DNA of 64,000 bases from CAVTWY01 sp963738575. Its GTDB lineage: Bacteria > Pseudomonadota > Gammaproteobacteria > Burkholderiales > Burkholderiaceae_C. The first letter of the stretch is position 1, and every line of letters begins with the position of its first letter. Both the position numbers and the translations under genes were made by a program. Below, one piece after another: positions 45,978 through 55,338 of the stretch. The stretch lies in assembly GCA_963738575.1 (NCBI GenBank), contig CAVTWY010000003.1, forward strand, positions 268,644 to 332,643, in the 5' to 3' direction. Under the pieces are notes generated by a model. It was not told the DNA's origin, searched no databases, and saw only the letters and a list, made by a program, of their open reading frames with translations.

Positions 45978-47156
45978 ATGCATGACACGGGGCCCCAGCC
46001 AACGATAGTCGCCACTGGCCCCACGACCGACACTGGGACAAGGTCGGTTCATCAAGACGACAGTGTATCGAGCGCGCTGCTTCAAGCCATCCGTCAGGGC
46101 ATCGCCCAGGCTGGGGGTTGGTGGCCTTTTGACCGCTTTGTTCAAGCCGCCCTGTATGAACCCGGCTTGGGGTACTACACCAGCGGTCGTCGCATTTTTG
46201 GGGCCTTGCCAGGCTCGGGCAGCGACTTCATTACCGCGCCCGAGATGTCGCCCCTGTTTGGCCAAGCCTTGGCGGCCCAGGTGCGCCAGGCGCTGGCTGC
46301 CAGCGGTGCCAGCGAGATTTGGGAGTTTGGCGCCGGCAGCGGCGCCTTGGCGCAGAGCCTGCTGCAAACGCTGGGCAACCGTGTCTCGCGCTACAACATC
46401 GTGGACGTCTCGGGCACGCTGCGCAGCGCCCAACAAGCCCGGTTGGCGCCCTGGGCGGGCGTGGTGCATTGGCCCCAAGCATTGCCCGATGCCTTTCATG
46501 GCGTGGTGATTGGCAACGAGGTGCTTGATGCGGTGCCGTTCAAGCGCGTGCGTTGGGACGGTGCGGTGTGGCGAGAGCAAGGCGTGGCTGTGGGCACCGA
46601 TGGTGCCCTGGTGATGGCAGACAGCCATTCAACCGTGCAGGCGCCGGCGCAAGGTGGCGCCGCGCCCGCGTGGGTGCCTGGCACCACCACCGAAACGCAC
46701 CCCCAGGCCCATGCCTTGGTGGCCTCGGTGGCCGAGCGCTTGGCCCCGGGCGCCATGGCCCTTTGGATCGACTACGGATTTCCGGAGGCCGAGTACTACC
46801 ACCCGCAGCGCACTGGTGGCACCATGATGTGCCACCGCGCCCACCGCGCCGATGCCGATGCATTGAGCGACGTGGGCGACAAGGACATCACCACGCACGT
46901 CAACTTCACCGGTGTTGCGCTGGCAGCCCAGTCAGCGGGTGCTGACGTGATGGGCTACACGTCCCAAGCGCGGTTTTTGCTCAATTGTGGGTTGGCCGAG
47001 TTGATGCAAAACGCCGACTTGGTGGGTAAAAATGCTGCGCATCGTTTGATGGCCGAGCACGAAATGGGGGAGCTCTTCAAAGTCATGGCGTTGGGTCGAG
47101 CACTAACTTTTGAACCGTTGGGTTTTGTCGCGGGCGACCGCACCCATCGGCTGTGA
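45978..47156 (+). CDS. MidA/NDUFAF7-family class I SAM-dependent methyltransferase
   Basis: A 392-aa methyltransferase of the family that includes mitochondrial NDUFAF7, which methylates an arginine of a complex I subunit. The N-terminal FDRFVQAALYEPGLGYYTSG and SDFITAPEMSPLFGQ are family hallmarks, and WEFGAGSGALAQSLL is the SAM-binding glycine loop. The bacterial substrate is not established. TACAAT lies six bases before the ATG, suggesting leaderless transcription. DUF2905 follows after 26 bases. Confidence 0.87.
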   Translation: MHDTGPQPTIVATGPTTDTGTRSVHQDDSVSSALLQAIRQGIAQAGGWWPFDRFVQAALYEPGLGYYTSGRRIFGALPGSGSDFITAPEMSPLFGQALAAQVRQALAASGASEIWEFGAGSGALAQSLLQTLGNRVSRYNIVDVSGTLRSAQQARLAPWAGVVHWPQALPDAFHGVVIGNEVLDAVPFKRVRWDGAVWREQGVAVGTDGALVMADSHSTVQAPAQGGAAPAWVPGTTTETHPQAHALVASVAERLAPGAMALWIDYGFPEAEYYHPQRTGGTMMCHRAHRADADALSDVGDKDITTHVNFTGVALAAQSAGADVMGYTSQARFLLNCGLAELMQNADLVGKNAAHRLMAEHEMGELFKVMALGRALTFEPLGFVAGDRTHRL

Positions 47157-47182
47157 ATGATCAACCCGAGGGCCCCTGAATC

Positions 47183-47377
47183 ATGTTGCGCTGGCTGCTG
47201 GTGATGGTGATCTCGATGGTGGTGTTTCAGCGCGCTGCGGTATGGCTGCGCGACAAGGGCATGCGCAAGCTGCCGGGCGACTTCACCGTGCGTGTGGGTG
47301 GGCGCGAGGTGTTTTTGCCGCTGGGCAGTTGCGTGGTGCTTAGCGCGCTGGCGGCGGGGGTGAGCCTGCTGTTCTAG
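47183..47377 (+). CDS. DUF2905 family small membrane protein
   Basis: A 64-aa protein matching DUF2905: a first hydrophobic helix (LRWLLVMVISMVVF), the conserved KGMRKLPGDFTVRVGGREVFLPLGS centre and a second helix to the C-terminus. Function unknown. It is 26 bases downstream of the MidA-like gene and probably co-transcribed; convergent with the next gene. Confidence 0.85.
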   Translation: MLRWLLVMVISMVVFQRAAVWLRDKGMRKLPGDFTVRVGGREVFLPLGSCVVLSALAAGVSLLF

Positions 47378-47394
47378 CGCCGGCGCGCTGCTGT

Positions 47395-47778
47395 TTATCC
47401 GTCACTCAAGTCTTCAATCACCCATTCGTGTTGACACTGCTTGCAGTGCACCAGCACCTCGCTGCGCTGCAAGCGATCTTCAATCAAGGTGAAGCGTGCA
47501 TAGGTTTTGCACGATGGGCAATCGGCTTGGTGCGCCACGGCCTCAGCGGTGGTAAGCAGCCGAATGTAGCGCCGCACGGCCCAGGCGCCGATGGCGGTGC
47601 ACACGATGATGGCCAGCGTGTTGCCCAGGCGATTGGCACCGTCGGCCAGCAACTCAAAGGCCGCAAAAACACCAATGAAGCACAAGAACGTCAACACCAT
47701 GTGCGCGTGGCTTTGCATCAATTGGCGTTCGTACCATTTGCGAAACCCGTGTTTGCGAATGCCGTCGGCTAGTCTCAT
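47395..47778 (-). CDS. Membrane protein with C-terminal zinc-ribbon-like cysteines
   Basis: Unnamed 127-aa protein. Two hydrophobic helices (about residues 28-45 and 55-70) are followed by a cytosolic tail with two Cys pairs, CPSC and CKQC, about 25-30 residues apart, a zinc-ribbon layout. An Arg/Lys-rich N-terminus suggests the inside orientation. Its ATG overlaps the stop of cca by 4 bases. The role is unknown; similar proteins are only known as hypothetical in Burkholderiales. Confidence 0.75.
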   Translation of the reverse strand: MRLADGIRKHGFRKWYERQLMQSHAHMVLTFLCFIGVFAAFELLADGANRLGNTLAIIVCTAIGAWAVRRYIRLLTTAEAVAHQADCPSCKTYARFTLIEDRLQRSEVLVHCKQCQHEWVIEDLSDG

Positions 47779-49043
47779 GGCGTTGACGCCTGGCCCCGCA
47801 CGCTTGAACCATTATCGTGAGCTGACCAAACAGCTGCAATGGCTTGCACCCGTGCACGGCGCACTGCATCCCCGATGGCGGGACCGTGGCGCCCCTGGTC
47901 TTGCGCCTGCTGGGCCGCCGCGTGGGCGTCGGCGGCCAATGCTGCGTTCAAGGCTGATTGCAGCCGCTGCCGTTGCGGGTACGGTTTTTGGTCCCACCCC
48001 AAACGTCCGCGGGCGTCGCACTCGCAGGCCAGCAGCGCATCGGCAAATCGTTCGGGGCGCCGCAGTGCGTCGCAGCGCTCCAGCAAGCGCATGACCCCGG
48101 CGGCATCGAGCAAGTCGCTGCGGTGGATGTTGCCGTGCTCGCGGGCCACCACGTCGCCCAACTCGCGGCATTCGGTGGGTACGCGCCAGCGCTCGGCCAC
48201 GGCTGCGGCCAATTTGGCACTGCGTTGCTCATGCGCAATGTGCCGTGGCAGTTCCTCGGCGCGGGTGGTGCCTTTGCCCAGGTCATGCACCAAACAGGCG
48301 TAACGCACGGGCAAGGGCGCTTGCAGGTGGGCCGACATTTGCAGCACCAGCATCAAGTGCTCGCCCGTGTCCACCTCGGGGTGGTGCGCGCTGGGCTGGG
48401 GCACGCCAAAAAGTCGGTCGACTTCGGGCAGCAAGCGCGCCAAGGCGCCGCATTCGCGCAGCACTTCAAACAGGCGTCGGGGGGCTCGCTCCATCAGGCC
48501 CCGAGACAGCTCTTGCCAAACCCGCTCGGGCACCAAGGCATCCACCTCGTGCGCCGCCACCATGGTTTGGCACAGCTGCAGGGTCTCGGGGGCCACCACA
48601 AAATGAGGCCAACGGGCGGCAAACCGGGCCAGGCGCAACAGCCGCACGGGGTCTTCGGCAAACGACACCCCCACATGGCGGAGCACGCCGTCTTTCAGGT
48701 CAAGCTGCCCACCGTAGGGGTCGATCAGTTCACCGTCTACACCCTTGGCGATGGCGTTGATTGTCAGGTCACGGCGGCCCAGGTCATCTTCCAGTGTGAC
48801 GCTGGGGTCGGCCTGCACCACAAAACCTCGATACCCTTTGCCAGACTTGCGTTCCGTGCGAGCGAGCGCATACTCCTCTTTGGTTTTTGGGTGCAAAAAG
48901 ACGGGAAAGTCTTGCCCCACCGGGGTGTAGCCCAGCGCTACCATGGCTTGTGGCGTGGCGCCAATCACCACCCAGTCGTGGTCACTAACGGGTTCGCCCA
49001 GCAGCGCGTCGCGCACGGCGCCTCCCACTTGAAAGACCTTCAT
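47775..49043 (-). CDS. cca: CCA tRNA nucleotidyltransferase
   Basis: Adds or repairs the 3' CCA of tRNAs. The class II nucleotidyltransferase head reads VGGAVRDALLG, with the metal-binding acidic pair in DHDWVVIG and the RRDLTINAIA helix. The C-terminal part has an HD phosphohydrolase-type motif (VHDLGKG), the bifunctional proteobacterial form. The ATG at 49043 opens right at MKVFQVGG, giving 422 aa; longer frames lack similarity. It overlaps the following small membrane-protein gene. Confidence 0.95.
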   Translation of the reverse strand: MKVFQVGGAVRDALLGEPVSDHDWVVIGATPQAMVALGYTPVGQDFPVFLHPKTKEEYALARTERKSGKGYRGFVVQADPSVTLEDDLGRRDLTINAIAKGVDGELIDPYGGQLDLKDGVLRHVGVSFAEDPVRLLRLARFAARWPHFVVAPETLQLCQTMVAAHEVDALVPERVWQELSRGLMERAPRRLFEVLRECGALARLLPEVDRLFGVPQPSAHHPEVDTGEHLMLVLQMSAHLQAPLPVRYACLVHDLGKGTTRAEELPRHIAHEQRSAKLAAAVAERWRVPTECRELGDVVAREHGNIHRSDLLDAAGVMRLLERCDALRRPERFADALLACECDARGRLGWDQKPYPQRQRLQSALNAALAADAHAAAQQAQDQGRHGPAIGDAVRRARVQAIAAVWSAHDNGSSVRGQASTP

Positions 49044-49092
49044 GCGCACTTCCTGCACGGGCTGCGGGGCAGGCGACACCCCAACATGGCCG

Positions 49093-50055
49093 TCAGCCGC
49101 GATGGGCGGTTGCCCGCCAGGCGTCCAATTTTGTAGCGCCTGCGCCCAGGTAGCTGGGGCCCACCTGCGCAAAAGAAGCTGCGTGAATGCCCAAAGCCGC
49201 CAATCCTGGCCTGCGGCCTGAGGCCACGTTGGGCACCTGCAGCGAGTCCAGGTTGTCGCGCGAAATCAAAGGTTCACCCGGCAGGCATTCCATCAGCCAG
49301 GCTTGCAAGCGCCCCACCACGACAGGCAGGGGCATCACCCAACGCTCAGCCCCGGCCATCCGGCCCGACTGACGCACCAAATCGGCCAAACTCATGGCAT
49401 CGGGGCCGGCACACTCATAAACCTGGCCGATGGATTCGGGCATGTCCATGCACGCCACGATGGCGGCAGCAACGTCCTCCACCCACACCGGCTGCAAACG
49501 CGCATGCGCAGATGCCAGCGGCATCAAAGGCGCCACGCGTTGCAACGACGCAAACAAGTTGGTCGAGCGGTCGCGCGCCGCAAAGATGACCGATGGCCGA
49601 AGGGCGGTGACCTGCAAGGCCGTGTCCTCGAGCAGCAAACGCTCGCCCTCGGCCTTGCTGCGCAAGTAGCGCGACGGCAACGACGGTGCGTCCACACCCA
49701 GCGCGCTGACATGAATCAAGCGCGCCACACCGGCCTTGCGGCAGGCTTCAGCCAACCGCCGGGGCAGTGCCACGTGCGTGCGTTGCATGGCAGCTTCGTT
49801 GCCATGCAGCTGCGCAATGAGGTTGATGACGGCATCGGCTTGCGACACGGCGGCTTGAAGGGCGGCGTCATCGTGCACGTTGCAGGGCAACACTTGCACG
49901 GTCGGCAAGGACTGAATCAACGCGCCTCGTGCGGTACGGCGCGTGGGCACGATGATGCGCCCGCCGCCACCGCCGTTGCGGCGTACCAGATGCTCACAAA
50001 CCGAAGCACCGACAAAGCCAGTGCCACCCAGGACGAGAATGTTGCGTGCTTGCAT
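49093..50055 (-). CDS. Complex I NDUFA9-like NAD(P)-binding protein
   Basis: A 320-aa atypical extended SDR. ILVLGGTGFVGASVCEHL is the Rossmann start, RLIHVSALGVDAPSLP and YLRSKAEGERLLL follow, and ALRPSVIF is the family's typical strand. The closest named relative is the NDUFA9 subunit of respiratory complex I and its bacterial homologues, which lack the normal catalytic Tyr-x3-Lys dehydrogenase function. The biological role in bacteria is uncertain. It is 49 bases upstream of cca. Confidence 0.85.
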   Translation of the reverse strand: MQARNILVLGGTGFVGASVCEHLVRRNGGGGGRIIVPTRRTARGALIQSLPTVQVLPCNVHDDAALQAAVSQADAVINLIAQLHGNEAAMQRTHVALPRRLAEACRKAGVARLIHVSALGVDAPSLPSRYLRSKAEGERLLLEDTALQVTALRPSVIFAARDRSTNLFASLQRVAPLMPLASAHARLQPVWVEDVAAAIVACMDMPESIGQVYECAGPDAMSLADLVRQSGRMAGAERWVMPLPVVVGRLQAWLMECLPGEPLISRDNLDSLQVPNVASGRRPGLAALGIHAASFAQVGPSYLGAGATKLDAWRATAHRG

Positions 50056-50213
50056 GCTTGCTTGGCGTTGATCAACTCAAAGGTAGACGATACCCCACGG
50101 GTTGCCACGCCGTCACTGCCGCTGCGTCATGGCCCCTGCAGCCTTGGTTTTTACCCGCACGTTTTGCCTCGGTGGCCAACACGGGCGCGTGCGCTGCGAG
50201 TGCGCTGCGAAAG

Positions 50214-52473
50214 CTAGGGCAAGTCTTTGTTGGGGGTGATTGCGGCTGCTTCTCGCGGCCCGATGGTGGTGCCCAAACGGCTGCGCAAGGTCGACTTGCC
50301 GCCCAGCATCGCGGTGTAGATGACGGAGTTGGTCAGCACCTTTTTGACGTAGTCGCGTGTTTCGTGAAACGGAATGCTCTCGGCCCACGCGGCGGCGTCC
50401 ACGGTGGCGCCCTCACGCCAACGCCTCGGGCGCGAAGGCCCGGCGTTGTAGGCGGCGGCTGCCATCGCCTGCGAGCCGCCAAAGTCATCCAACACGAGCT
50501 TGAGGTACTGGGTGCCAAGCGTCAAGTTGAGTGCCGGGTCGGTGATCAACTCTTGCTTGTAGGGCACCCCTAACTTGTTGGCTGTCCACCGTGCGGTGGC
50601 CGGCATCAACTGCATCAAGCCCGACGCCCCCACCGACGAACGGGCGTCCATGATGAAGCGCGATTCTTGGCGAATCAAGCCGTAGACGTAGGCTGGGTCC
50701 AACCCGATGTCCCGGGCCTTGGCCACCAACTCGCGCCGAAACGGCATCGGGTAACGCTGCGACATGTCGATGGCGGTGCGAGTGCGGTCGCTGGTGTTGA
50801 TGCAGCGGTCCCACACCTCGCGCTCGCAAGCCCATTGCGCCGCGGCCATGAGTTGGCGGTCGTCCATGCCGCGCAGGCTGTAGTTCCATTCGCGAACCCC
50901 TTCGTCGCGCAGCCCGATCGACATCATGGTAAGTGCACTTTGCAAGCCGACGTTTTGCTGAGCGGCCATGAGCTCTGGCTTGCTCAGCGGCGCAGGCTTG
51001 GTTGGCAAGTTGATGCTTTGCCCCAAATCTTCAGCGGCCAACGCGCCGTAAAAGTGCAGCTCATTGGCCAGGGTGCGCAGGGTGCTTTGGGCCGCCAGGC
51101 GAACGGCGTCACCGGCTGCACCTGCGGGTGCAGTTTCGGTTTTGGCACGCGCCAACCAGTACGTCCAGGCGGGGTCGGCCCCTGCGCTGGGCCGCATCGA
51201 TTCAGCAAACCGCTTGACGTGGCTCCAGCGCGCGGCGTCGGTGCTTCGCAGCGACGCACGCACCCCCCAGGCCAGTGCATCGTCACTCAAGGGCTCGACC
51301 GGTTTGCGCTTGTTGGCGCCGTCCGTCACCTTCAGGGCGGTGGCAAAGTGCTCGGCCGCCTGGGGCATGGTTTTTTGTGCTGCCTGCTTGCCCACTTGCG
51401 CCCACGCCCACGCCGCCAAGTTGGGTGACAAGGCTGATTGCCAGCGCGACCGCAACGATGCAGCCGCCAGTTCGGGGTCGGTGTTGGCGATGCGTGCCAG
51501 CGTGATGGCTGCCAGCTCTTGCGCCTGGCGCGACCCGTCGCTGGCTTTGCTGTTGAGGTAGCGCAACGGGTTTTGGTAGAGGTCTGCCAGCGCGTCGCTG
51601 GGCGAGGGCGTGAGCAGCGAGCTGGCGTGGCGCGCTGCACGCAAGCGCGAGGCTTCGGTGGCGCTGCGCACCTTGCGCCACACGTCGTCCACCGTGAACA
51701 CTTGCGCGTGCAGCAGCGTCGCCGCCATCAAGTGGCAGCCTTCGTCGGCGTCGCGTTGTTCGTCCCAAGCCGTCAAGGCCTCTGCCTTGACAGCCTTGCC
51801 CGCTCAAATGCTGCGTGAGCAGTGAATAGCACGTCACCTCTCGGTCGTCGTTCATGCGAAAACGTGCGAAGTCTTTGCTGAAGGCCGCCCATTCACGGCG
51901 TCGGCCCAATTCAAGCAACCAGTCGTTGCGCAGCCGGTCTTCAGCGTAGCGGCCCCGCCAGCGTGTGTAAAAGGCTTCTACTTCTTCGGCCTGGGCATTG
52001 CCCAGGCGGCTGGTCAACTCCCAGTAGGACACCCAGGCCGCCAACGGGTGCGACTGGTTGGTGACGGCCATGTTGAGTTGCGCCAACTTGGCCGCATCGC
52101 GGCGCCGGTAGGCATCGCGCGCCTCGACCACGGGGGCATGGGTGGCGGCGATGGTGGTTGACGAGGCCTGCGGGGCAGGTGCGGCCGCTGCCTCGCGGGG
52201 GCTTGAAGCCGCTGGCGATGGCTCGGCCGCGGGGTCTGGCCTTTGAGCCGGGGTGGCGACCCCGACGGTTGTAGCCACGCCATCGGTCGGTTTGGGGGTG
52301 CCAACGCTGCCGTCGTTTTGAGCCACGGCGGTGGACGCGATGGTGCCCCAGAGCAGCATCGAAATCGCCACCGACATTGCGCGGCGCCACGCCGCAACCC
52401 CGGAGGGCGCCAGTTGACGGCCCGCAGGCAGGGAGGGGTGTGGGCGCGAGCCCAACGCTTGGCTTTCACGCAT
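50214..52473 (-). pseudogene. Soluble lytic murein transglycosylase (Slt70-like), frameshifted
   Basis: Periplasmic enzyme that cleaves the MurNAc-GlcNAc bond to form 1,6-anhydro ends. The signal peptide lies around MSVAISMLLWGTIASTAVAQ, then a long helical superhelix, then the SLT domain: catalytic Glu in LIRQESRFIMDAR, GASGLMQLMPATA, and AAAYNAGPSR. One extra base at 51792 splits the gene between HLSGQG and VKAEALTAWD. The joined product is about 752 aa, normal for this type. It is divergent from fau. An inserted base in the sequence is likely. Confidence 0.88.
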
Positions 52474-52606
52474 AGGGTGAATTTAGCGCAGTCTGGCGAC
52501 AAGCGTTCGTTAACCCCACCGACATCTGTGTTGTCGCTGCGACGGACTTCACGGGTGCGGCATCCATGGGCGCCAAGGGCTCGGCGATGTGCTGGCTTTA
52601 GCCCCG

Positions 52607-52636
52607 TTGCGGTGGGTGGTGCACGGTAGGCACAAT
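52607..52636 (+). promoter_or_regulatory. Probable fau promoter
   Basis: TTGCGG (52607-52612) and CACAAT (52631-52636) are separated by 18 bases, and the -10 ends six bases before the fau ATG, leaving no room for a ribosome site; the message is probably leaderless. Confidence 0.5.
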
Positions 52637-52642
52637 CGGGGC

Positions 52643-53245
52643 ATGAACACCCCCAACTGGATGACCTCACTCACACCCTCGCGCGACAAGGCGTTGGTGC
52701 GGCGCCAATTGCAGGCCGAGCGCCAATCCTTGCTTGACCGCCATGCCCGCGCCACGCAGTTGCAAGAGATGCTGCGCGTGTGGTTGGTGGGCCGCAGCGA
52801 AACCACCATCGGCGCTTACTGGCCCATCAAAGGCGAGTTTGACGCATTGCCCGCGCTGTTTCGTTGGAGCGAGTACGCCAAAGACCGCCGCATCGGCTTG
52901 CCGGTGATCAACCGCGAAACCAAGCATTTGACGTTTCACGTTTGGTACCCCGGGTGCCCGATGGAGGATGACGCCTACGGCATCCCCAAGCCCAAAGACA
53001 CCGAAGCCTTCGATCCCCAACTGTTGCTGGTGCCTTGTGTGGGCTACGGCCCTGGTGGGTTGCGCTTGGGTTACGGGGGTGGGTTTTACGACCGCACCTT
53101 GGCCGACCTGACGCCAAAGCCCTACACGGTGGGGTTGGCGTACGCCCACGGCTACGTGCCTTGGCTTCAGGCCGAAGCGCATGACGTGCCGCTGGACGCC
53201 GTGGTGACTGAAGATGGGGTGGCGTGGGATCGCTCCACCACTTGA
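52643..53245 (+). CDS. fau: 5-formyltetrahydrofolate cyclo-ligase
   Basis: Converts 5-formyl-THF to 5,10-methenyl-THF with ATP. In the 200-aa product the N-terminal helix SRDKALVRRQLQAERQSLLDR and the C-terminal signature GPGGLRLGYGGGFYDRTLADL (phosphate-binding glycines) are unmistakable. Start ATG 52643, six bases after a CACAAT box. It links to the one-carbon genes metF and ahcY downstream. In E. coli the gene is preceded by 6S RNA; none could be confirmed here. Confidence 0.92.
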   Translation: MNTPNWMTSLTPSRDKALVRRQLQAERQSLLDRHARATQLQEMLRVWLVGRSETTIGAYWPIKGEFDALPALFRWSEYAKDRRIGLPVINRETKHLTFHVWYPGCPMEDDAYGIPKPKDTEAFDPQLLLVPCVGYGPGGLRLGYGGGFYDRTLADLTPKPYTVGLAYAHGYVPWLQAEAHDVPLDAVVTEDGVAWDRSTT

Positions 53246-53304
53246 GCCTTGGTGTGCAAACCTCACGCAGGGTTGCGCCCGGGATGAATTAGGCTGAGAA
53301 GCCC

Positions 53305-54462
53305 ATGCTGACCATCGTCCACAACAACCCCGTAAGTCTTGACGGCGGCGTGCTGCGCGTCGACCGCAAGTTTCATGACGGCATGCTCAACTACGTCGCC
53401 CACATCAAGGCGCCCATCGTCACTGTGCACCCGATGGCCAAGGTGGGCGAGCCGGTGATGGACCCTGTCGAGGTACCGCTGCATGCGCTGCCTTACAAGG
53501 TGCTAGGCATCAACATCGACAAGCGCGCCATGCCGCTGGCGCCCGACGCGCTAGCTTTGTCGCAGCAAATAGCGCAGAGCCAAACGGTGGTGGGCTACGG
53601 CTATGGTTCGGCCACGATGGCGCATCAGCATGGCAAGCGCATGATCGCGTGCCTGGAGTACGACTTGCAAACGCAGTTGATCGTCGTGCGCTCACTGGCG
53701 CGCGACCCTTTGCGCGCGGGCCTCAACACGCTGCGCTGCCTGCGCGACTATCACGGCACCATGGTGCCCGCCATGCGCCACGCGCTCGAAATTCACTGCA
53801 ACGGCTACCCACTTTACAACGCGGCAGCGGCCTACAACCCGCGTCGCTTGTTGTACCTCGATTCGCGCATGTCAGGCGACATGGTGATCACCGAATCAGC
53901 CTTGGCGCATCGGCTGCAGTCGCACGCAGGGCGGCCTGTGCGGCTGCTTTACTCCGGCCGCTACGAGCCCATGAAAGGGGCCCTGGACGCCGTCAAAGCT
54001 GCCGCCGCGTGTTTGCAGCGCGGGCTCAACATCGAGATGGACACGTACGGCCAAGGCAGTTTGGCAGCGGCCATGCGGCAGGTGGCCGCCGCTGCGGGGC
54101 CCAAGATCCGCGTGCACGATGCGATTGAATTCCCCGAACTGGTGAAGCGCGCACACCAGGCCGACATCTTCGTTTGCTGTCACATCCAAAGTGACCCTTC
54201 TTGCACGTACCTGGAGTCAATGGGCGCCGGGTTGCCGATCGTGGGCTACGCCAACCGCATGTGGCAAGCCATGGGCGAGGCCAGTCGCGCTGGTGTGGTG
54301 ACAGCCACCAACACGCCCGAGGCGGTGGCCGACGCAGTGGCCCAGCTGATGGGGTCTGACAGCGCCTTGAGCGACGCCTCGAACCGTGCCCGCTTGTTTG
54401 CGCAAGAGCACGCTTTGAGCGTGAGTTTTTGCGGCGAACCGACGCCATCAATGCCGCCTTGA
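53305..54462 (+). CDS. Glycosyltransferase (GT4-like)
   Basis: A 385-aa protein with a GT-B-like C-terminal half: LLYSGRYEPMKGALDAVKAA is the donor-domain start, then DTYGQGSLAAAM, and a CTYLESMGAGLPIVGY segment replaces the usual E-x7-E motif. The N-terminal half is a divergent acceptor domain. Donor and acceptor are unknown. The last residues (SVSFCGEPTPSMPP) may be out of frame: the next frame reads FLRRTDAINAALK, a better-looking helical tail, but no nearby stop confirms it. It converges with metF. Confidence 0.75.
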   Translation: MLTIVHNNPVSLDGGVLRVDRKFHDGMLNYVAHIKAPIVTVHPMAKVGEPVMDPVEVPLHALPYKVLGINIDKRAMPLAPDALALSQQIAQSQTVVGYGYGSATMAHQHGKRMIACLEYDLQTQLIVVRSLARDPLRAGLNTLRCLRDYHGTMVPAMRHALEIHCNGYPLYNAAAAYNPRRLLYLDSRMSGDMVITESALAHRLQSHAGRPVRLLYSGRYEPMKGALDAVKAAAACLQRGLNIEMDTYGQGSLAAAMRQVAAAAGPKIRVHDAIEFPELVKRAHQADIFVCCHIQSDPSCTYLESMGAGLPIVGYANRMWQAMGEASRAGVVTATNTPEAVADAVAQLMGSDSALSDASNRARLFAQEHALSVSFCGEPTPSMPP

Positions 54463-54495
54463 AGTGCGAGTTAGTCGCGTGTGCTGCGCTGGTGT

Positions 54496-55338
54496 TTACG
54501 CCAGCTTCAGGCGTTTGCACAAGTCCAGTGACAAGGCGCTTTGGTTCATCGTGTAGAAGTGCAAGCCCGGGGCGCCGCCGGCAATCAGGCGCTCGCACAT
54601 TTGTGCCACCACGTCCAAACCAAAGGCGCGGATCGACGCGTGGTCGTCCATGTAGCCTTCCATCTTCAGCGCCACCCAGCGTGGGATCTCGATGCCGTCG
54701 CGGTGGGCAAATTGGGCAATCTTGGCGTAGTTGCCAATGGGCATGATGCCGGGCACCACAGGCGCCATGGCGCCCAATTTTTGCGTGGCTTCCACGAAGT
54801 GAAAGTACGCGTCGGGGTTGAAGAAAAACTGCGTGATCGCCGACGAGGCGCCCGCTTTGACCTTGTCGGCGTAGTACTGCAAGTCGCGCGCCACGTAGCG
54901 CTGCTCGGGGTGAAACTCGGGGTAGGCGGCAACCTCGATCAACCAATCCTGGCCCTGGGTTTCGCGAATAAAACGCACCAGGTCGGTGGCGTAGCGAAAC
55001 TCACCCGCCGTGACCGAGCCGCTGGGCATGTCGCCCCGCAGCGCCACCACGCGCCTGATGCCTTGGGCGCGGTAGGTCTCCAGGGTGTCGGCCACGCTCT
55101 GGTGCGTGGAGCCGATGCACGACAAATGCGGCGCCGCCTCGTGGCCTTGCGCGGCAATGGCACGCACCGTGGCGAGTGTTTTTTCGCGCGTCGAGCCGCC
55201 AGCGCCATAAGTGACGCTGAAAAACTCAGGGCCAGCGACCCCCAACTCTTGCACCACCGTCTTCAGCTTGTCGTCACCGACGGGCGTGTTGGGCGGGAAA
55301 AACTCAAAACTGATGGGCACGCGTTTGGCGGTGTTCAT
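54496..55338 (-). CDS. metF: Methylenetetrahydrofolate reductase
   Basis: FAD enzyme that reduces 5,10-methylene-THF to 5-methyl-THF for methionine synthesis. SFEFFPPNT at the N-terminus, FFSVTYGAGGSTREKT and HLSCIGST are family motifs, and QFFFNPDAYF lies in the centre of the barrel. The 280-aa size is the bacterial norm. Its ATG overlaps the tlyA stop by 4 bases; it is the third gene of the ahcY-tlyA-metF unit and so probably shares the SAH riboswitch. Confidence 0.95.
   Translation of the reverse strand: MNTAKRVPISFEFFPPNTPVGDDKLKTVVQELGVAGPEFFSVTYGAGGSTREKTLATVRAIAAQGHEAAPHLSCIGSTHQSVADTLETYRAQGIRRVVALRGDMPSGSVTAGEFRYATDLVRFIRETQGQDWLIEVAAYPEFHPEQRYVARDLQYYADKVKAGASSAITQFFFNPDAYFHFVEATQKLGAMAPVVPGIMPIGNYAKIAQFAHRDGIEIPRWVALKMEGYMDDHASIRAFGLDVVAQMCERLIAGGAPGLHFYTMNQSALSLDLCKRLKLA

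Noticed and set aside
52474..52642. Possible 6S RNA upstream of fau
   Set aside because: In E. coli 6S RNA precedes this gene, and an inverted repeat CCCACCG/CGGTGGG (52515-52521 with 52610-52616) is present, but the enclosed RNA would be only about 100 bases and no 6S central-bubble signature could be recognised. A covariance-model search (Rfam RF00013) would decide.
54400..54495. Frameshift at the end of the glycosyltransferase gene
   Set aside because: The next frame gives a plausible tail (FLRRTDAINAALK) but then runs into antisense metF without a stop, so an error here cannot be shown from this sequence alone.
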